This document shows positions 1-11,462 of a DNA stretch of 64,000 nt, piece after piece. Both the position numbers and the translations under genes were made by a program. The notes beneath the pieces were generated by a model. It was given only the letters and a program-made list of their open reading frames with translations. It did not search any database and was not told the DNA's origin. This DNA comes from Tribonema minus (Eukaryota; Sar; Xanthophyceae; Tribonematales; Tribonemataceae): positions 248,001 to 312,000 of the forward strand of contig JAFCMP010000246.1 in NCBI GenBank assembly GCA_017506865.1. Direction: 5' to 3'. Each line of letters begins with the position of its first letter. Position 1 is the first letter of the stretch.

Positions 1-882
1 ACAGCATGCTTTGAGCACCAGGCACCGCACCTGTGGCACTGCAGCTTCGTGGGCTGGTGCGGTCTCTGTGGAGGGCGCACAATGCGACAGGGCACGAGCA
101 TCTGCACATATGTGCGCCTCTGTGCGGAGATCGGAGCGACAGCGACCGTCATCGCAGCACGCCATTCACCCAATTTCCGCGCCATTCACCCAACTTCAAG
201 CTGTTGAGGTTGTCAACGGCTGTGGTTCTGCGCCTCGCTCCTGATCGCAAACGCGCAGTTGCGCATGGCCTGCTTGACGTCGGCAATAGCTCACACGTCA
301 CCATTGCGATCGGCAGCGAGGCATGGTGCAGCGGTTCACACGCACACGTCCCAAGGCTGGACCAAACACCTTCAGGCCTGGTCAGAGTGGTGCGGCGGTG
401 CCGTTGCTGTGCGGCTCTCTGTGCACTGGTCACGCATGCCACAGCGTCCAGAGGCGCTACGGACGGACCGTCCCGGCCGTGGCGGCGTAGCACAAGTGCG
501 CCAAGCCAGGCCCCGCATAGCGTGGAAGAGGTGCTCTGGTGCGCCGCTGCGGCAGCACATTCGTGGGCGGCCGTCTAGTGGTTGATCGCGTCAACAGGAT
601 GCACACGGCCGGCATGCAGCTGCGCCCACAATGATGTGCAAGGCCTGGCCACACTCATGTAGAGGCTCGCAGATCCCTGCAAAACATGATGAGGTTGTGT
701 GCGATACCCTCCTCTACCCCTGCTTTCTGTTGTCGTTGCAATGCATTCTTGTGTGCAAACCGCAAGCGGCTAAGATTTGGTAGCCATATGCAAATAGCAA
801 TCAAGAAGACGCGTGGCACTGCGACTGCATGCTGCGCTCTGCTGACGACAAATCATGTGCAAGATTGATTCACAATCTACCG
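1..882. other. no recognisable gene (left edge)
   Basis: GC-rich sequence downstream of the minus-strand methyltransferase. It has several overlapping open frames on both strands, the longest on the plus strand at about 33-578, but their translations are low-complexity Arg/Ala/Ser/His-rich and resemble no family I know. A short direct repeat of a CGCCATTCACCCAA-type word lies at about 160-195. Most likely 3' untranslated and intergenic sequence, or intron of a gene that starts outside the window. Confidence 0.4.
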
Positions 883-3800
883 TCATGACTTATGTGCGCA
901 CAGCGCTTTGCCATTGACGCCTATGCAGATCTGGACATGAAGAAGCGCATCAGTCAGAATACCAGATACCACAGCATGAAAGCAATGTGAAAGTGTGCAT
1001 CGATTACCGCCGCCGCCGCGAATCCTTTCCAACAAGCCAATATCCGCCCCCACTGCCACGGCCTGCCAGATGTCGTCCGCCTCGCGGCGCACTTCAACTT
1101 CAACTTCAACTTCAACATCTTGCGCCAGCGCGCCTGACCCCGCTTCGTGCTGCGCTACCGCCGCCGCCGCTGCAGCGCCCTGCACCGTTGCAAATACGAA
1201 GCCGTTGGCGACGCTGTGGATGCCCGCTTCTTGCAGCGCTTGCGCGTACGCAGCAGCGACGGCGTCGCCGTCGCCGTTGCCCTGCTCGGTTATGAGCGCA
1301 GCGTACTCCTCTGCTGTCCACGGACGGCCGTAGCTGACGGTCATCTGCACGTGCGGCTGTGGGCTGGACGCACCGCCTGCGGCGCCGCCTGCGTCGCTGC
1401 TCCACCAGCGCTTCGCCTGCGCGCGGCAAGTTTCAGAGAAGTGTCAAAGCTTAATGGCAATGTCGTTCAGAAGTAAACGCCAATTCGCGTCGAGGCACTT
1501 GTGAGCTGTTGCAGGATACATGTAGGATCCGGTAGCAAGCTGGACAACCACCATCTGGGCTTGTTTGCGCCCTAACTTAGTAAGCGAGATTAATAAAACA
1601 TTTCAAAGAAGCATGAATGTGCGCTGCATGCAAAACACCAAAGTCGAGGGTGCGCGTGCCAGCCGTTAACAGGCACTGCGCACCACTACGACCCTGTGCG
1701 TGCGTCTGTGTGTGGGGCGGGGGCAGCTGCTGAGCATCCGCGCGAGCGCACATCGCCTGCACACGTCAAATGACGCATCCGCGTTTCGACAGTCAGACAG
1801 GGAACAGCGGCGCCAAGACCTTTGCAGCCAGCTGCACTACAGCAGCGCGCTCGTCAACCGAGCAAAGCTCACTGAGGTCTGTACCCCCCTGCTGCTGTCA
1901 TTGAAGTGCTGCATACGCTCCTTCCGAGAGCGGCACGGTGCGCACAGACACCCCCAGGGAAAAGCACAAAGAGACTTGCAGCCATCGAGTCAAGTCTTCT
2001 GAAAACCAGCATGCAGTAGTCTAGGACTGTCCACAGCGCTCAACCGACCTTGTCGGCGTACTGCTCGGGGTTCACCAGGTTAGACACCACGTACAGCCCC
2101 CCGCCCTCCCCCTTCAGTCGTTTCTGCGCCCCCGCAACCACCGCTGACAGCACCTCCTCCCCGCCGCTGCCCCCTGCCCCAAACCCCTCGAGCGCTGCCG
2201 TGTCCCCCGGGTTGGGTATGTAGGGCGGGTTGCAGAGGATGACGTCGTAGCGCGCATCTGGCGGTAACGCGTCGTACAGGCTGCCGTGGAACACCTGCAA
2301 TTTTGAGCCAAAAACGAATCAGGTGAAACAAAGGATCGGAAGCGCTGGCCGTGAAGGCACGCAGAGTATTGCAGCACGCCAGACGACGAAGACTGCAGAG
2401 GATGGCGCCATAGCGTAGCGCGCATCCGGCGGTAACGCGTCGTACAGGCTGCCGTGGAACACCTGCAATTGTGAGGCAAAAACGAGTCAGCTGAGACAAA
2501 GGATCGACAGCGCTGGCCGTGAAGGCACGCTCTTGAGCATTGCAGCGTGTGCAAAGGAAAATGTTGTAGTGCAGTTATGCGCATGAGTCATTCGGACTCG
2601 TGAGTACAGCGTGGTTATGGAGGTCCATACGTGAATAGTCAACTGCTTTGAAGTACTTACTTGCATGATGCAGGCTGACATCGAATTGTGCGTGCTTCGC
2701 AGCATGCGTGCGTGCTGATGTCTCAAGCCCATGTGGACTTGTAGTCATATCGTGGCAGCCAAGGTCCCGAGAGCGGCCTGTTGTTGTGCATTCACAGGAA
2801 ACTGAAATGCACGCAGTACCTCCAACTGCGCCGTACCCCGGCTCTTTGCAGATTGGCTGTGCGGTGCCTCCCTAGCAGCATGTCCGCCCCACGTCTATGC
2901 GACCTTGGTAGCAGTACATGTTCAAGTTGAAGTGCAGGTTGTTCAGCAGACAGTGCTAGCCACTGCGTCCGACACAGACGGCCGCGGTGTACTTCAACTA
3001 CCGGCTGCCCATACGCGACCTGCAATGCATTGCAGCAGCGCGCATTCACCAAGTCTGGCAACCTACAAACCATGCCCTCCCAAGTCAGCCCCCCTATGAA
3101 CAACAAGTCGCACATGCCGCTCAGGGCCATCCCGTGCAGCGCACCCACTCAGAACAGCAAATCGCACAAAAAACAAACACTTCAAAGTTAATGTAAACTT
3201 CAACACTCAGAACAGCAAAGCGCACACACAAAAAAAACTTCACAGTCAATGTAAACTTCAACTTCAATATCCGCGCTCGCCTGTGCCTTGCTGAGCATGC
3301 CGTTGAGCGCCAGGTTGAAGCGCGCGAAGCGCGCGGCGCGCGCGCTGACGTCGGTGAGGTGCGCACTCCCCGCGCCGCCCGCGAGCGCGATGATGGCCTA
3401 CGCAAGCACAGCGGTGCAGCGCATCGAGGTCGGTGCGGTCCGTACAACGCCCGTGAGACAGTGTGACAAGCCGCCAAAAGCGACACAGAGCACTGCAGAT
3501 AGAAGTTTGGCTCTGTGGAGAATGGATGGTTTGTACTGTTGCTTGGTGCCTGGAAGACTTTTTCCAAGTGTCTGCTGGTCTGCCTGTAGTTGGCTGCACT
3601 TTTGGACATGGAGTTTCGAGTGTAGTTGGGGTCCCGCACTGTCTGCTACCAGTGACGGACGGTGCCCTGAGCGAACAGATTGAGGTATTGCGGGGGGCCC
3701 CGCAACACAGCGAACAAGCAATACAGGGCACTGCAGCCTCGACAGCGTGTACGGTGCTCATAAACCTGTAGGCTTGTAAGCGCAGCGCATCAGATCAAGG

Positions 3801-6711
3801 TCCTTGCCAGGGCCCATGATCCAATGTGACAAGAAAATGCAGGGCCGTTTGAACACTGATTATTGACACCTGGCTGACTGCGCACAGCGTGTCTGTTACT
3901 CTGGCCCAATGTTGGGCGGATGTCTGCGGCATCTGCACGCTTGTGCACAGAGGAATTTTGTGTGGCGGGTCTGCGGCGCTGCACAGTCCACCTACAGTAC
4001 AGTGAACTCTGACCGCTTCATGGCGACCACTCCCAGCAAGTCTGCAAAAGCCGCATGTTGGTCACTGCGCTGCCACAAACACTCTGCAAGGCGCGCATGA
4101 CGCGTGCGCCGATGGAAACACTCCTTCGCGCACTGCACGGCGGAGCCCTGCTACTCGCTCAGTGGCGATGCTTGCATCTTCACGGTAGCGCTGCTGTCGG
4201 GAGCCAGCGCGCGCGGTGCAGCTGATGCCGCAGCAGCAACTCAGCAAGCGCACTACTGTAAGATCGGGCTCGCAAACGGCGCGACGCGCACCTGCCCGCT
4301 CGCACCTTCGTGGCAGCACCGCTGCCGAGCGGCAGCGGCGGCGCTGCCGTCACGAGCCGGCACGCGCGCGATGCAGCCAACACACAAAAGCAACCCAGCC
4401 AGCAGCTGACCTGACTCTAACCCTAATCCTAGCCCTGACCATAACTCTTTGCTGTAAGCCACACACCCTGCGAGCTAGCAAATGGCGCGCAACACGCACC
4501 TGTACGCCGGAGCCGCAGCAGACGTCCAGCACCGCCGCGCTGCGCAGCGGCGGCGGCGGCGGCGCGGCGGCTGCGAGGCCGAGGCTGTCCACGCCGACGT
4601 GCATGACGGGGTCGACGCCGTGGCGGCGCGAGGACGTCTGCGCGAAGTCGGTGGCGACGACGGCGCCGTGCCGCAGCGGGCAGAGCTGCACGGTGGACGC
4701 GAGCCGGATGCTGCTGCGCGCAAAGGGGGATGTCACCTTCAAATTTGAAAGTTGAACTTTGGTGGACAAGAGCTGGCGCGTGCAGGAGGGGGCAAGTCAA
4801 CTTCAAATTTGCGAGTTGAGGTTATGCTGCGCGACGACGTCGGGGCGAAGTCTGCGGCGACGACGTCGGGGCGAAGTCTGCGGCGACGACGGCGCCGTGC
4901 CGCAGCGGGCAGCTGCGCTGTCGATGCCAGGCTGAAGCTGCGCACAAAGGGGAGTGCCAACTCGAGTTTGAAAGTGGGATGCTGACTTCAATTTTGAAGT
5001 ATTTGTTTTGCAGCGAAAGCGCGAGGACGTCTGCAGCAGCAGCGTGGAGGTGGCCTCGCCAATGAACGCAACTGAGCCATCGCGCTAACCCTGCCTGTAC
5101 TCCTGATGTACCCTCACCCTAACTGCAACCCTATCTTCAACCCCTGTCCATGTCGGCGGGCTTGCGCCCTTCGCCGCCGTGCAGCACGGCGAGCCACAGC
5201 AGCAGCGCGGCGGTGGCCTTGCCAACGAGCGCAACTGAAGCATCATGTCAAACCTACTGTTAACCTGATTTCCTAGCCGCAACCCGAACGTTCACCCACA
5301 CTTCAACCCCTGACCTGCCGAACATGTCAGCGGGCCTGCGCCCTTGCCGCCGTGCAGCACGGCGAGCCGCAGCAGCAGCGGTGGCCTCGCCAACGAGCGC
5401 AACCGAACCATCATGCTCAACTCACCCATTGATTCCTAGCCCTAGCCCTAACTCCGCCACCAACCTGCTGTCCATGTCGGCAGGTCTGCGTCCCTCGCCG
5501 CCGTGCAGCACGGCAAGCCGCAGCAGCAGCGCGGCGGTGGCGTCGCCGAGGAGCGCGACAACGAGCGGCGCCGGCAGCGTCAGGTTGAGCACAAACAGGC
5601 GTACCAGGTCGCACAGGGCGTCGCTGCCCTGCGGATCAGACACGGCAGAGGCATTTGCATTGGGTCAGCGCCGTGCTGAAGTATGACGCTGTTGCAGTCA
5701 TCATGCTGTGAATAAGAAGTACACTTTGAGGAGGATGCAGCGCCGGCAGCGTCAGGTCGAGCACAAACAGGTGCACCAGGTCGCACAGGGCGTCGCTGCC
5801 CTGCAGGCCATACACCGCAGAGAGGGTTTGCGCTGGTCAGCGTCATGCTGAAGTGTGCAACTGTCAACAGTCATACTGTGAAGTATGCTTCGAGGTAGAT
5901 GCGGCACGTGCAGCATCAGGTTGAGCACCAACAGGCGCACCAGGTCGCACAGGGCGTCGCTCCCCTGCAGATCACACACACGGCAGAGGGGTTTTTACGT
6001 GAGTCCGCATTGTATACGCGCGGCTGATGTTGTGTAACTCTCACAGTCGTTGGTGCATCACCGTGCTGCGAAGTGGATTACACACGGCAGAGGGGATTTG
6101 CATTGGTCCGAATTGTACGCGCGGGGCTGAAGATATGAGACTCTCATAATCATACCGTGAAGTACACTTTTGAGTACGTAGGATGCGGCATGAGCTTGCC
6201 GAGCACTGGCGAACTTCCTCAAGTACTTGAAGTACATGTCAACACGCATCCGCATACAGGCTGCACGAGCACCACTCCAACTTCTGCAGCTAACGCCTCA
6301 GCGCATCAGGATCCGCTCACTGCACCACACTCAAGATATGTTGTAACCACCGAAACGCTGCAGCGCATCATCACGCCACTGGCTCCTTGAAGTTATGCAC
6401 AGAATGTTGAAGTTTACCTCTTCCGGCAGCGCGTGCGACACCTCCGCCGCCACGGGCGGGAGGCTCAGCTTCTGCAGGGGGTACCCTACCGCCGCGTCGC
6501 CGCCGTCAAAGCCCAGGACGCGCGCCAGACCGGGCACCGTGAACGCCGCCTCCGCGAGCGTCTGCCTGAGCGGTGACAGCGTATGTTCCCACTGAGCATC
6601 GCTGCTGACGTCTGTCCGCTCCTCCTCCCCTTCTGCCGCTTCTGCAGTAAGCCAGGCGCGCGCACGCATCACGGCAGCTAGGGGATTAGGGTCAGCAGCA
6701 CGTGTGGACAT
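883..6711 (-). CDS. SAM-dependent methyltransferase, HemK/RlmG-like small-domain type
   Basis: Predicted class I methyltransferase using S-adenosylmethionine; the substrate is unknown. Exons, in transcript order: 6711-6418, 5628-5465, 4713-4500, 3397-3281, 2294-2049, 1416-883 (about 522 residues, all phases consistent). Exons 1 and 2 give an N-terminal helical domain (LRQTLAEAAFTVPGL, then DALCDLVRLFVLNL) like that preceding the catalytic fold in bacterial-type methyltransferases of this class. Exon 3 ends in SAM motif I (VLDVCCGSGVQ). Exon 4 gives the acidic-loop and helix region (TDVSARAARFARFNLALNG). Exon 5 carries the catalytic NPPY motif (VILCNPPYIPNP). Exon 6 has a Trp-Thr-Ala-Glu-Glu-Tyr stretch and an Ala-rich, (Val-Glu)n tail. 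The start is the ATG before Ser-Thr-Arg at 6711; an upstream Met in the same frame has no support. The intron after 3281 appears to have a GC donor. The last about 40 residues and the stop at 883 are uncertain. Introns contain echoes of exons 2, 3 and 5. Confidence 0.8.
2395..2475 (-). repeat. partial echo of methyltransferase exon 5 with its acceptor
   Basis: A second copy of the intron 4 acceptor and the first about 50 bases of exon 5 (reading GSLYDALPPDARY in the copy) lies about 165 bases upstream of the real exon. It then diverges. It sits inside the intron and is probably not used, because it lacks the NPPY half of the exon. Confidence 0.8.
4835..4975 (-). repeat. echo of methyltransferase exon 3 start
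   Basis: This stretch repeats the first part of exon 3 (the Leu-Cys-Pro-Leu-Arg-His-Gly-Ala-Val-Val segment), including the Cys-Ala-Gln acceptor context. A block of about 21 bases encoding part of the TDFAQTSS region is itself duplicated within it. It lies upstream of the real exon at 4713-4500. Confidence 0.7.
5000..5400 (-). repeat. three tandem echoes of methyltransferase exon 2 end
   Basis: Three decayed copies of the exon 2 tail (GDATAALLLRLAVLHGGEG region) follow the real exon in its intron, at about 5305-5400, 5140-5235 and 5005-5065. The first two are spaced about 165 bases. They are separated by degenerate CCCTAA-like sequence. The first two still read as recognisable peptides in shifting frames. 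Confidence 0.75.
5739..5980 (-). repeat. two tandem echoes of methyltransferase exon 2 start
   Basis: Two copies of the exon 2 start (QGSDALCDLVRLLVLNL-like, each next to a Cys-Ala-Gly acceptor context) lie upstream of the real exon at 5628, at about 5739-5812 and 5905-5978. Spacing between copies is about 165-185 bases. Exon 2 is therefore flanked by head echoes on one side and tail echoes on the other. Confidence 0.75.
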
Positions 6712-7009
6712 GGGGGAATGGGGGCGCGCACGCGCGTTGGCATGGCAACCAAGTATCAGCACCAAGTCGAATGCTAGCATACTTCTGAAGCAGCATTGCG
6801 AAACCAGCAGAATTGCATGAACAAACTTCAGCATGTGACGCCCCGACAGTCTCGCGCACCGCCATCAGCGCCGGCGCGCTCGCGCAGCCGCAGCACGCGC
6901 TGCGCGGACGTGGCAGGCACGCGCGGAAGCCACCTTGCACATGGAAGCCGCCGCAGCGAGCCCCGCTCACCGACAGCCCCGCTACGCGACGGCAGCGCTC
7001 CATCATCCA

Positions 7010-9002
7010 TCAGTACTCCAGGCAATAGGCAACAAATGCAACATTCGACGCCCAGTGACAAGGGCTCCACGCACCGCCGTCAGCGTCGTCACGGTCCCGC
7101 AGCTGCAGCGGCGCCAGTGCGCTCTGCACTGCACGCCACTTGGCCCGCCCCCGTGGCAGCCCCTCGCACGTGGCCACCTCGCCCTTGGCGGCGGCGCGGC
7201 GCGGCCAGATGGCGGTGATGGCGGCGCCGGCGCGCGCGTCGTACAGCAGCGCGGCGCTGCGATGGCGGCGGCGGCGGCGGCGCAGGGGGGGGGGGGGGCG
7301 TGAGTGTTTCGCGTGAGGCGAGGGGGGCTGCTCTAGGAGGTGGATGTTCTGATTGAATGGGTGGCGAAAAGGATCGGAGTGACGCATTGCGATGGAAGTG
7401 GCGTACGGTCACCGGTGGCGCGGCGTCTCTGGCAGCAGGCCGACGCGCTTGCGCGCCCTCGCATGGAGATGACATGTACTGCAGTCGCGATAATGACAGC
7501 TGCACCAGCGATGCAGCTCGATTCTCTAGGTCGCCGCCTTGGAGTATGCAAGGTGAAAATGTCGCCAAAACGACAACGGTCACGATGACTTGACGTACGC
7601 AAGGAGCTCACACAAGCACATACAAGAGTCCCAAGGAACTGGTGGTCTCACACATGTTTACAACTCGAACGGTTTGATAAAACCTCACAACACTGTGTAG
7701 CATTTGCATCTTTATGTTGCAGAGCTTCCTGGCGAGACTCTCGGGGTCCGCGCAGCGCTCGAGAGGTGCCCACATTCTGTGAGGCCTACTCAGTACGAGA
7801 ACTGAGGAGTATGCCACACATGTGCCAGTACACACACGATAGTCACGCCCCCTGCACCAGCTGGGAGAGCGCTGCTTTCTCTGAGACCTCCCGCGGTAGG
7901 ACAATACCAGCAGACAACACAAAGCTCCTGTGGTGGCACTGTGTGGCTCGTGGCCTCTGACCGCAGCAGCGGCGACGACGGTCATTGGTGAACGGCTTTC
8001 AATTTGACGGCTGACCACACCTTGTCACCTAGAGCTACACAATCTTTTGATCCGTTTCCACAAAACTCGACCATGTAGGCATGTACCTGAAGACGGCGCC
8101 GTCCCCGTCCCCCTCCTCCCCCCACGCATCCGGCGGCAGCAGCCGCGAGCCAACCTCGTCCATGACGTACGTGAAGTCGCCGTCCGCGCCCGCGCTGTAC
8201 GCGCCGGTGAGCGTCCACAGGCGGTCGAGCGCTGCCGCGGAAGTTTGAACTTCAAGCATGGCAGCGAGCCGCTCGCCGAGGGAGGGCACGGCCTCGAGCT
8301 GAGCGTCGCGCACACATGGAGGGGGTGTGAATGGCCGGTTGCTGAGCTACAGCAGGAGGATGAGATGCAGGGCATATGGAATAAGGCTGGACACACCACG
8401 CTGCTGGGTAGCTTGATGCTCGCTGCTGCGTCACTGGCGTAGCCTGATGCAGTATCAGACGGCACGCGTGATAGAATGCGAACAGCGTTGGTGTCTAGAG
8501 ACCGGGGCAAGGTTTACACCGACCTTGTTCTGCATCTTGTAGCAGCCACCGGCATCGACGATCATGCTCGACACCTCTTTGGTGCTGAATGGCATCACTT
8601 GGAGGAAGATGGAGGAAAAAATTGATGATGCAGAACCCCACTGCGCACAAAATGCAACTTGCACCAGCACTCAGCACACACAGAGGATGCCGCAACCTGA
8701 TGCGAGCGACGCACCTGCGCCTGTGCTGTCTCGGCCGTGTCGAAGGTCCACATATGGTCGATCAACCAGACACTTTCGCATCGCTCTACCTCCCTCGTCA
8801 ACACCATGCACATTTGGGGCTGCTCATCTTCCTGCAGCGCAAATGCCAACGCGTCGCCAGCGTCAAAAATCTCTTGGGTCCATTTCACATAGAGCGCACG
8901 CCATAAGCTCTCTGGGATGGCCTGATCTTCCAGCTGCTGCCTCAAGCAATCCAGCCATCCCGCGTAGGGATCTGCCGCCACTGCAATTGCAGCCATAGTC
9001 AT
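7010..9002 (-). CDS. short TTLL12-like protein (N-terminal region only)
   Basis: Exons in transcript order: 9002-8715, 8574-8524, 8298-8087, 7256-7010 (about 265 residues, phases consistent). Similarity is to the N-terminal, SET-like half of tubulin-tyrosine-ligase-like protein 12. Exon 1 has ADPYAGWLDCLRQQLED, EIFDAGDALAF and VWLIDHMWTF; exon 3 has FTYVMDEVGSRLL; exon 4 has AITAIWPRR. In animal TTLL12 these blocks precede a C-terminal ATP-grasp ligase domain of about 350 residues. Nothing of that domain is visible before the next gene starts at 6711, so this looks like a stand-alone N-terminal protein with unknown biochemical activity. The exon 4 tail holds a possible donor (GGC-G/GTGCGTGG), and an echo of that tail lies at about 6866-6915. 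The true 3' end could therefore differ from the stop at 7010. Intron 3 carries a copy of the dispersed repeat just after its donor. Confidence 0.75.
8010..8072 (-). repeat. dispersed ~60-bp repeat, copy a
   Basis: On the minus strand this reads like copies at 18131, 34577 and 44940: a GGAAACGGATCAAAAGAT segment, then an AGAGCTC-like block replaced here by TAGCTCTAGG, then GACAAGGTGTGG. It begins about 14 bases after the donor of TTLL12-like intron 3, in the sense of the gene. Confidence 0.75.
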
Positions 9003-9244
9003 GTAGTGCTTTTTCCTCGCTCATTTCTCGCATCGAACCTTGGGAGGTGACTCTCCACTTCGCCTGAAGTTGTTTTACGCCTGAAGTTGAAGGTTGAAAC
9101 AAGGACAAGTACACACAAAATCAGAGCTGGGAGCGGTGCAGCTGGTTTGTTGCTGCTGCCGATAAGCTGCTTCTCCTAATGCAGAGACTTGCATGCCTCT
9201 GCAAGGAGGCAGGCTGACGAGGGGGGGGGCGACTTTGATGCTTG
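9003..9244. promoter_or_regulatory. shared divergent promoter region
   Basis: The 242 bases between the start codons of the TTLL12-like gene (-) and the sulfotransferase gene (+). Both 5' untranslated regions and promoters must fit here unless there are upstream non-coding exons. It contains two near-identical GCCTGAAGTTG words at about 9062-9090 and a G run at about 9222-9230. No clear TATA box. Confidence 0.5.
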
Positions 9245-11462
9245 ATGCTGCAAATCATGCGGAGCTTCTGTCAGGCCCTGTCACTGGCATGGATAGCAGC
9301 AGCGGCATCGGCACAAGAGCTGCAGTTCAGCCTGGCAACATCAGACAACAGGACCAGTGACATGACGCCCTTCGAGAGGGCGGAGCTGTTCCACTCCCCA
9401 GCCTGCAGGAACTTCTATTCCTCCCAGCTGCCCCCCGAGGAGGCCCCTCCGGAGGGAGCTGCCATGCTCGTGTGGGAGAACCATGGCCAACCCTACACCT
9501 TCGGCACGGACATGGTCGTCTGCAAGAAGGCGGGTCTCGTGTACATCGACAACGTCAAGGCGGGCTCCACAGCAGTACAGGCTGTGCTGGGGACCCGTTT
9601 CGGTTGCACTTGGACGCGGCACAACAATTGGGCGCCCCCCGAGCTGAGCCGGGCCAAGTGTTGGGGGCTGAAGCCGCGCAAGTGCCGCGCAACGACGCAG
9701 TGGTTCGAGGACGAAACCGTTACGGGAGACCCTGGCATGCTGTTCTTCTCGGTCGTGCGCGAGCCCATCGACCGGTTCGTGTCGGGGTTCAAGCAGGCGC
9801 TGCTGCAGGACAAGGCCCTGCGAAACGAGACCATATCGAGCTTCATCCGCAGCTACCAGTGAGTGAGACTGCATGCTGACTGAGCGTTGTGCGTGACTGC
9901 TGCTGAGCTTCAGGGGACATACGACGTCAGGCGCACCACGGAGTCATACGCATAAGGCAGACATGCACATTGTGCTACACACTGTGCTAGGCTGCTTCGA
10001 CTGCTCAGATGTGGCCTGGTGGGCACCTCAAATATCGTTGCGTCAGCAACCACTACTTGGTATATACGCGTACCTGGCAAATGAAAGCGGGTGACTGTCT
10101 GCAGAAAGCGGGTAACTGTTTGCACTTGATGGCAGCATTTCACGCTAGCATCTGGCTCGGTTTGTTGCTCAGTAGCCAATGCAGAAGCCCTGGTTATCCG
10201 AATCGTTGAAGTTCAATCAGCATACAGGTGTTCAGCAGCCGTTGCTGTGAAATCGTGTGTAGGAGAGATTGCTCAGTGCCAACGACACTGCCGCAGCTCC
10301 ACACTCTGTGCATCAGGCGTCCGCTGCATGTTCTGCGGGTGGATGGCGGCACAGCAAACCATCGACTTGAGAGGTTCACGCAATCGCCACACGATTATGC
10401 AGCAGGTAACGGCACCAGTAGCACCATACTCACACTCTTGGTCCGCCTTTATCATTGTGTGGCAGGTATGCCTCCATGAACGAGCACACGCAGACGCAGG
10501 CGCGCAGGCTGAGCGGGCGCGACAAAGCCGGAAACCAGGTCAGTGAGATGAGTGCTGCTGACATCATCAATGTCATGTGCTTCTATTGAAGTATGCAGCA
10601 GGCAATCCGTATGTCGAAAGGTGCTTGCATGGCAGTATGAGCACGAGGCTTGCCGAGAAACATTCAGCTGTGAATTGGGCACGATGGCCGCACTTGCAGA
10701 CCAGTGCCTGATTAAGATGCAAATTGTCCCTTTTACCGTGGTCCGCCATGCACCAGCACCGATGCACTCGTACGCGTTGTCGTGATTCAGAACCGGGGTC
10801 GCTGCATCTCTGGCAACACAAGACGGCAGCAGCTGCCTTTGCTCGCTGGTATGAATGCCATGTGCTGCTGAGCCACGGTGCACCTGACATCAAACAGTGT
10901 GCACGCACGGACCGCATGTGCATGCCATCCCAAGCCCGCTTCTCAAAGCCATGAGAGAGCTGAACGCGTGCGCGCTCTGCCCCTTGAAACCCATCCCCGC
11001 CCGCTCCCCACAGCTATCCGAGAGCTGAACGAGTGCGCATATTCCACACGCGTCCCGCACACATTGTCCGCAGGTCCCTATGCACTTCATCGCGTCCATG
11101 GAGAACCTCGAGCACGACGTCGCGGCGCTCTTCGCGCACCGCGGCCTGCCGCCGGTCGACGAGTTCCCGCGCATGCGCGCCGCGGCCCGCGACCCCTTCA
11201 AGGCGAGTCGTGTACATTTGCACACGCATATGGACTTGTCAACATGCGGCGGTATGGACAACATTGTGGTCGGCACGACGCGCGCGCTGAGCGCTGACCC
11301 CCTCCCCCCCCCCCCCCTCCCCCCCCCCCCCCCTTCACCCCTCGCCGCGCGCAGGCGGAGCTCGGCACGGCACTCACGACCGCGGACGTGCGCCTCCTCT
11401 GCGCGCACCTCATGCAGGACTTTGTGTGCTTCGGCTACCTGCTGCCGCAGGAGTGCAGGTAG
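9245..11462 (+). CDS. secretory-pathway sulfotransferase
   Basis: Predicted PAPS-dependent sulfotransferase transferring sulfate to a carbohydrate or other secretory acceptor; the exact acceptor is unknown. Exons: 9245-9858, 10466-10538, 11074-11202, 11355-11462 (307 residues, phases consistent, stop TAG at 11460). Residues about 5-24 form a hydrophobic signal peptide or anchor ending AAASAQ. The 5'-phosphosulfate loop is at about 100-115 (VYIDNVKAGSTAVQAVL) and the 3'-phosphate site at about 169-182 (SVVREPIDRFVSGF). Exon 2 has NEHTQTQARRLSG, and exon 3 a FIASMENLEHDV helix, both typical of the Golgi-type Sulfotransfer_2 class. The first ATG after TTG at 9242 was chosen. The donor of intron 3 is GC (AAG/GCGAGT). 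Intron 3 ends in a long poly-C tract (11300-11333) just before the acceptor. Confidence 0.85.

Noticed and set aside
33-578. 181-codon open frame at the left edge
   Set aside because: GC-rich DNA gives long chance frames here; there are competing frames on both strands and no conserved motif or family resemblance.
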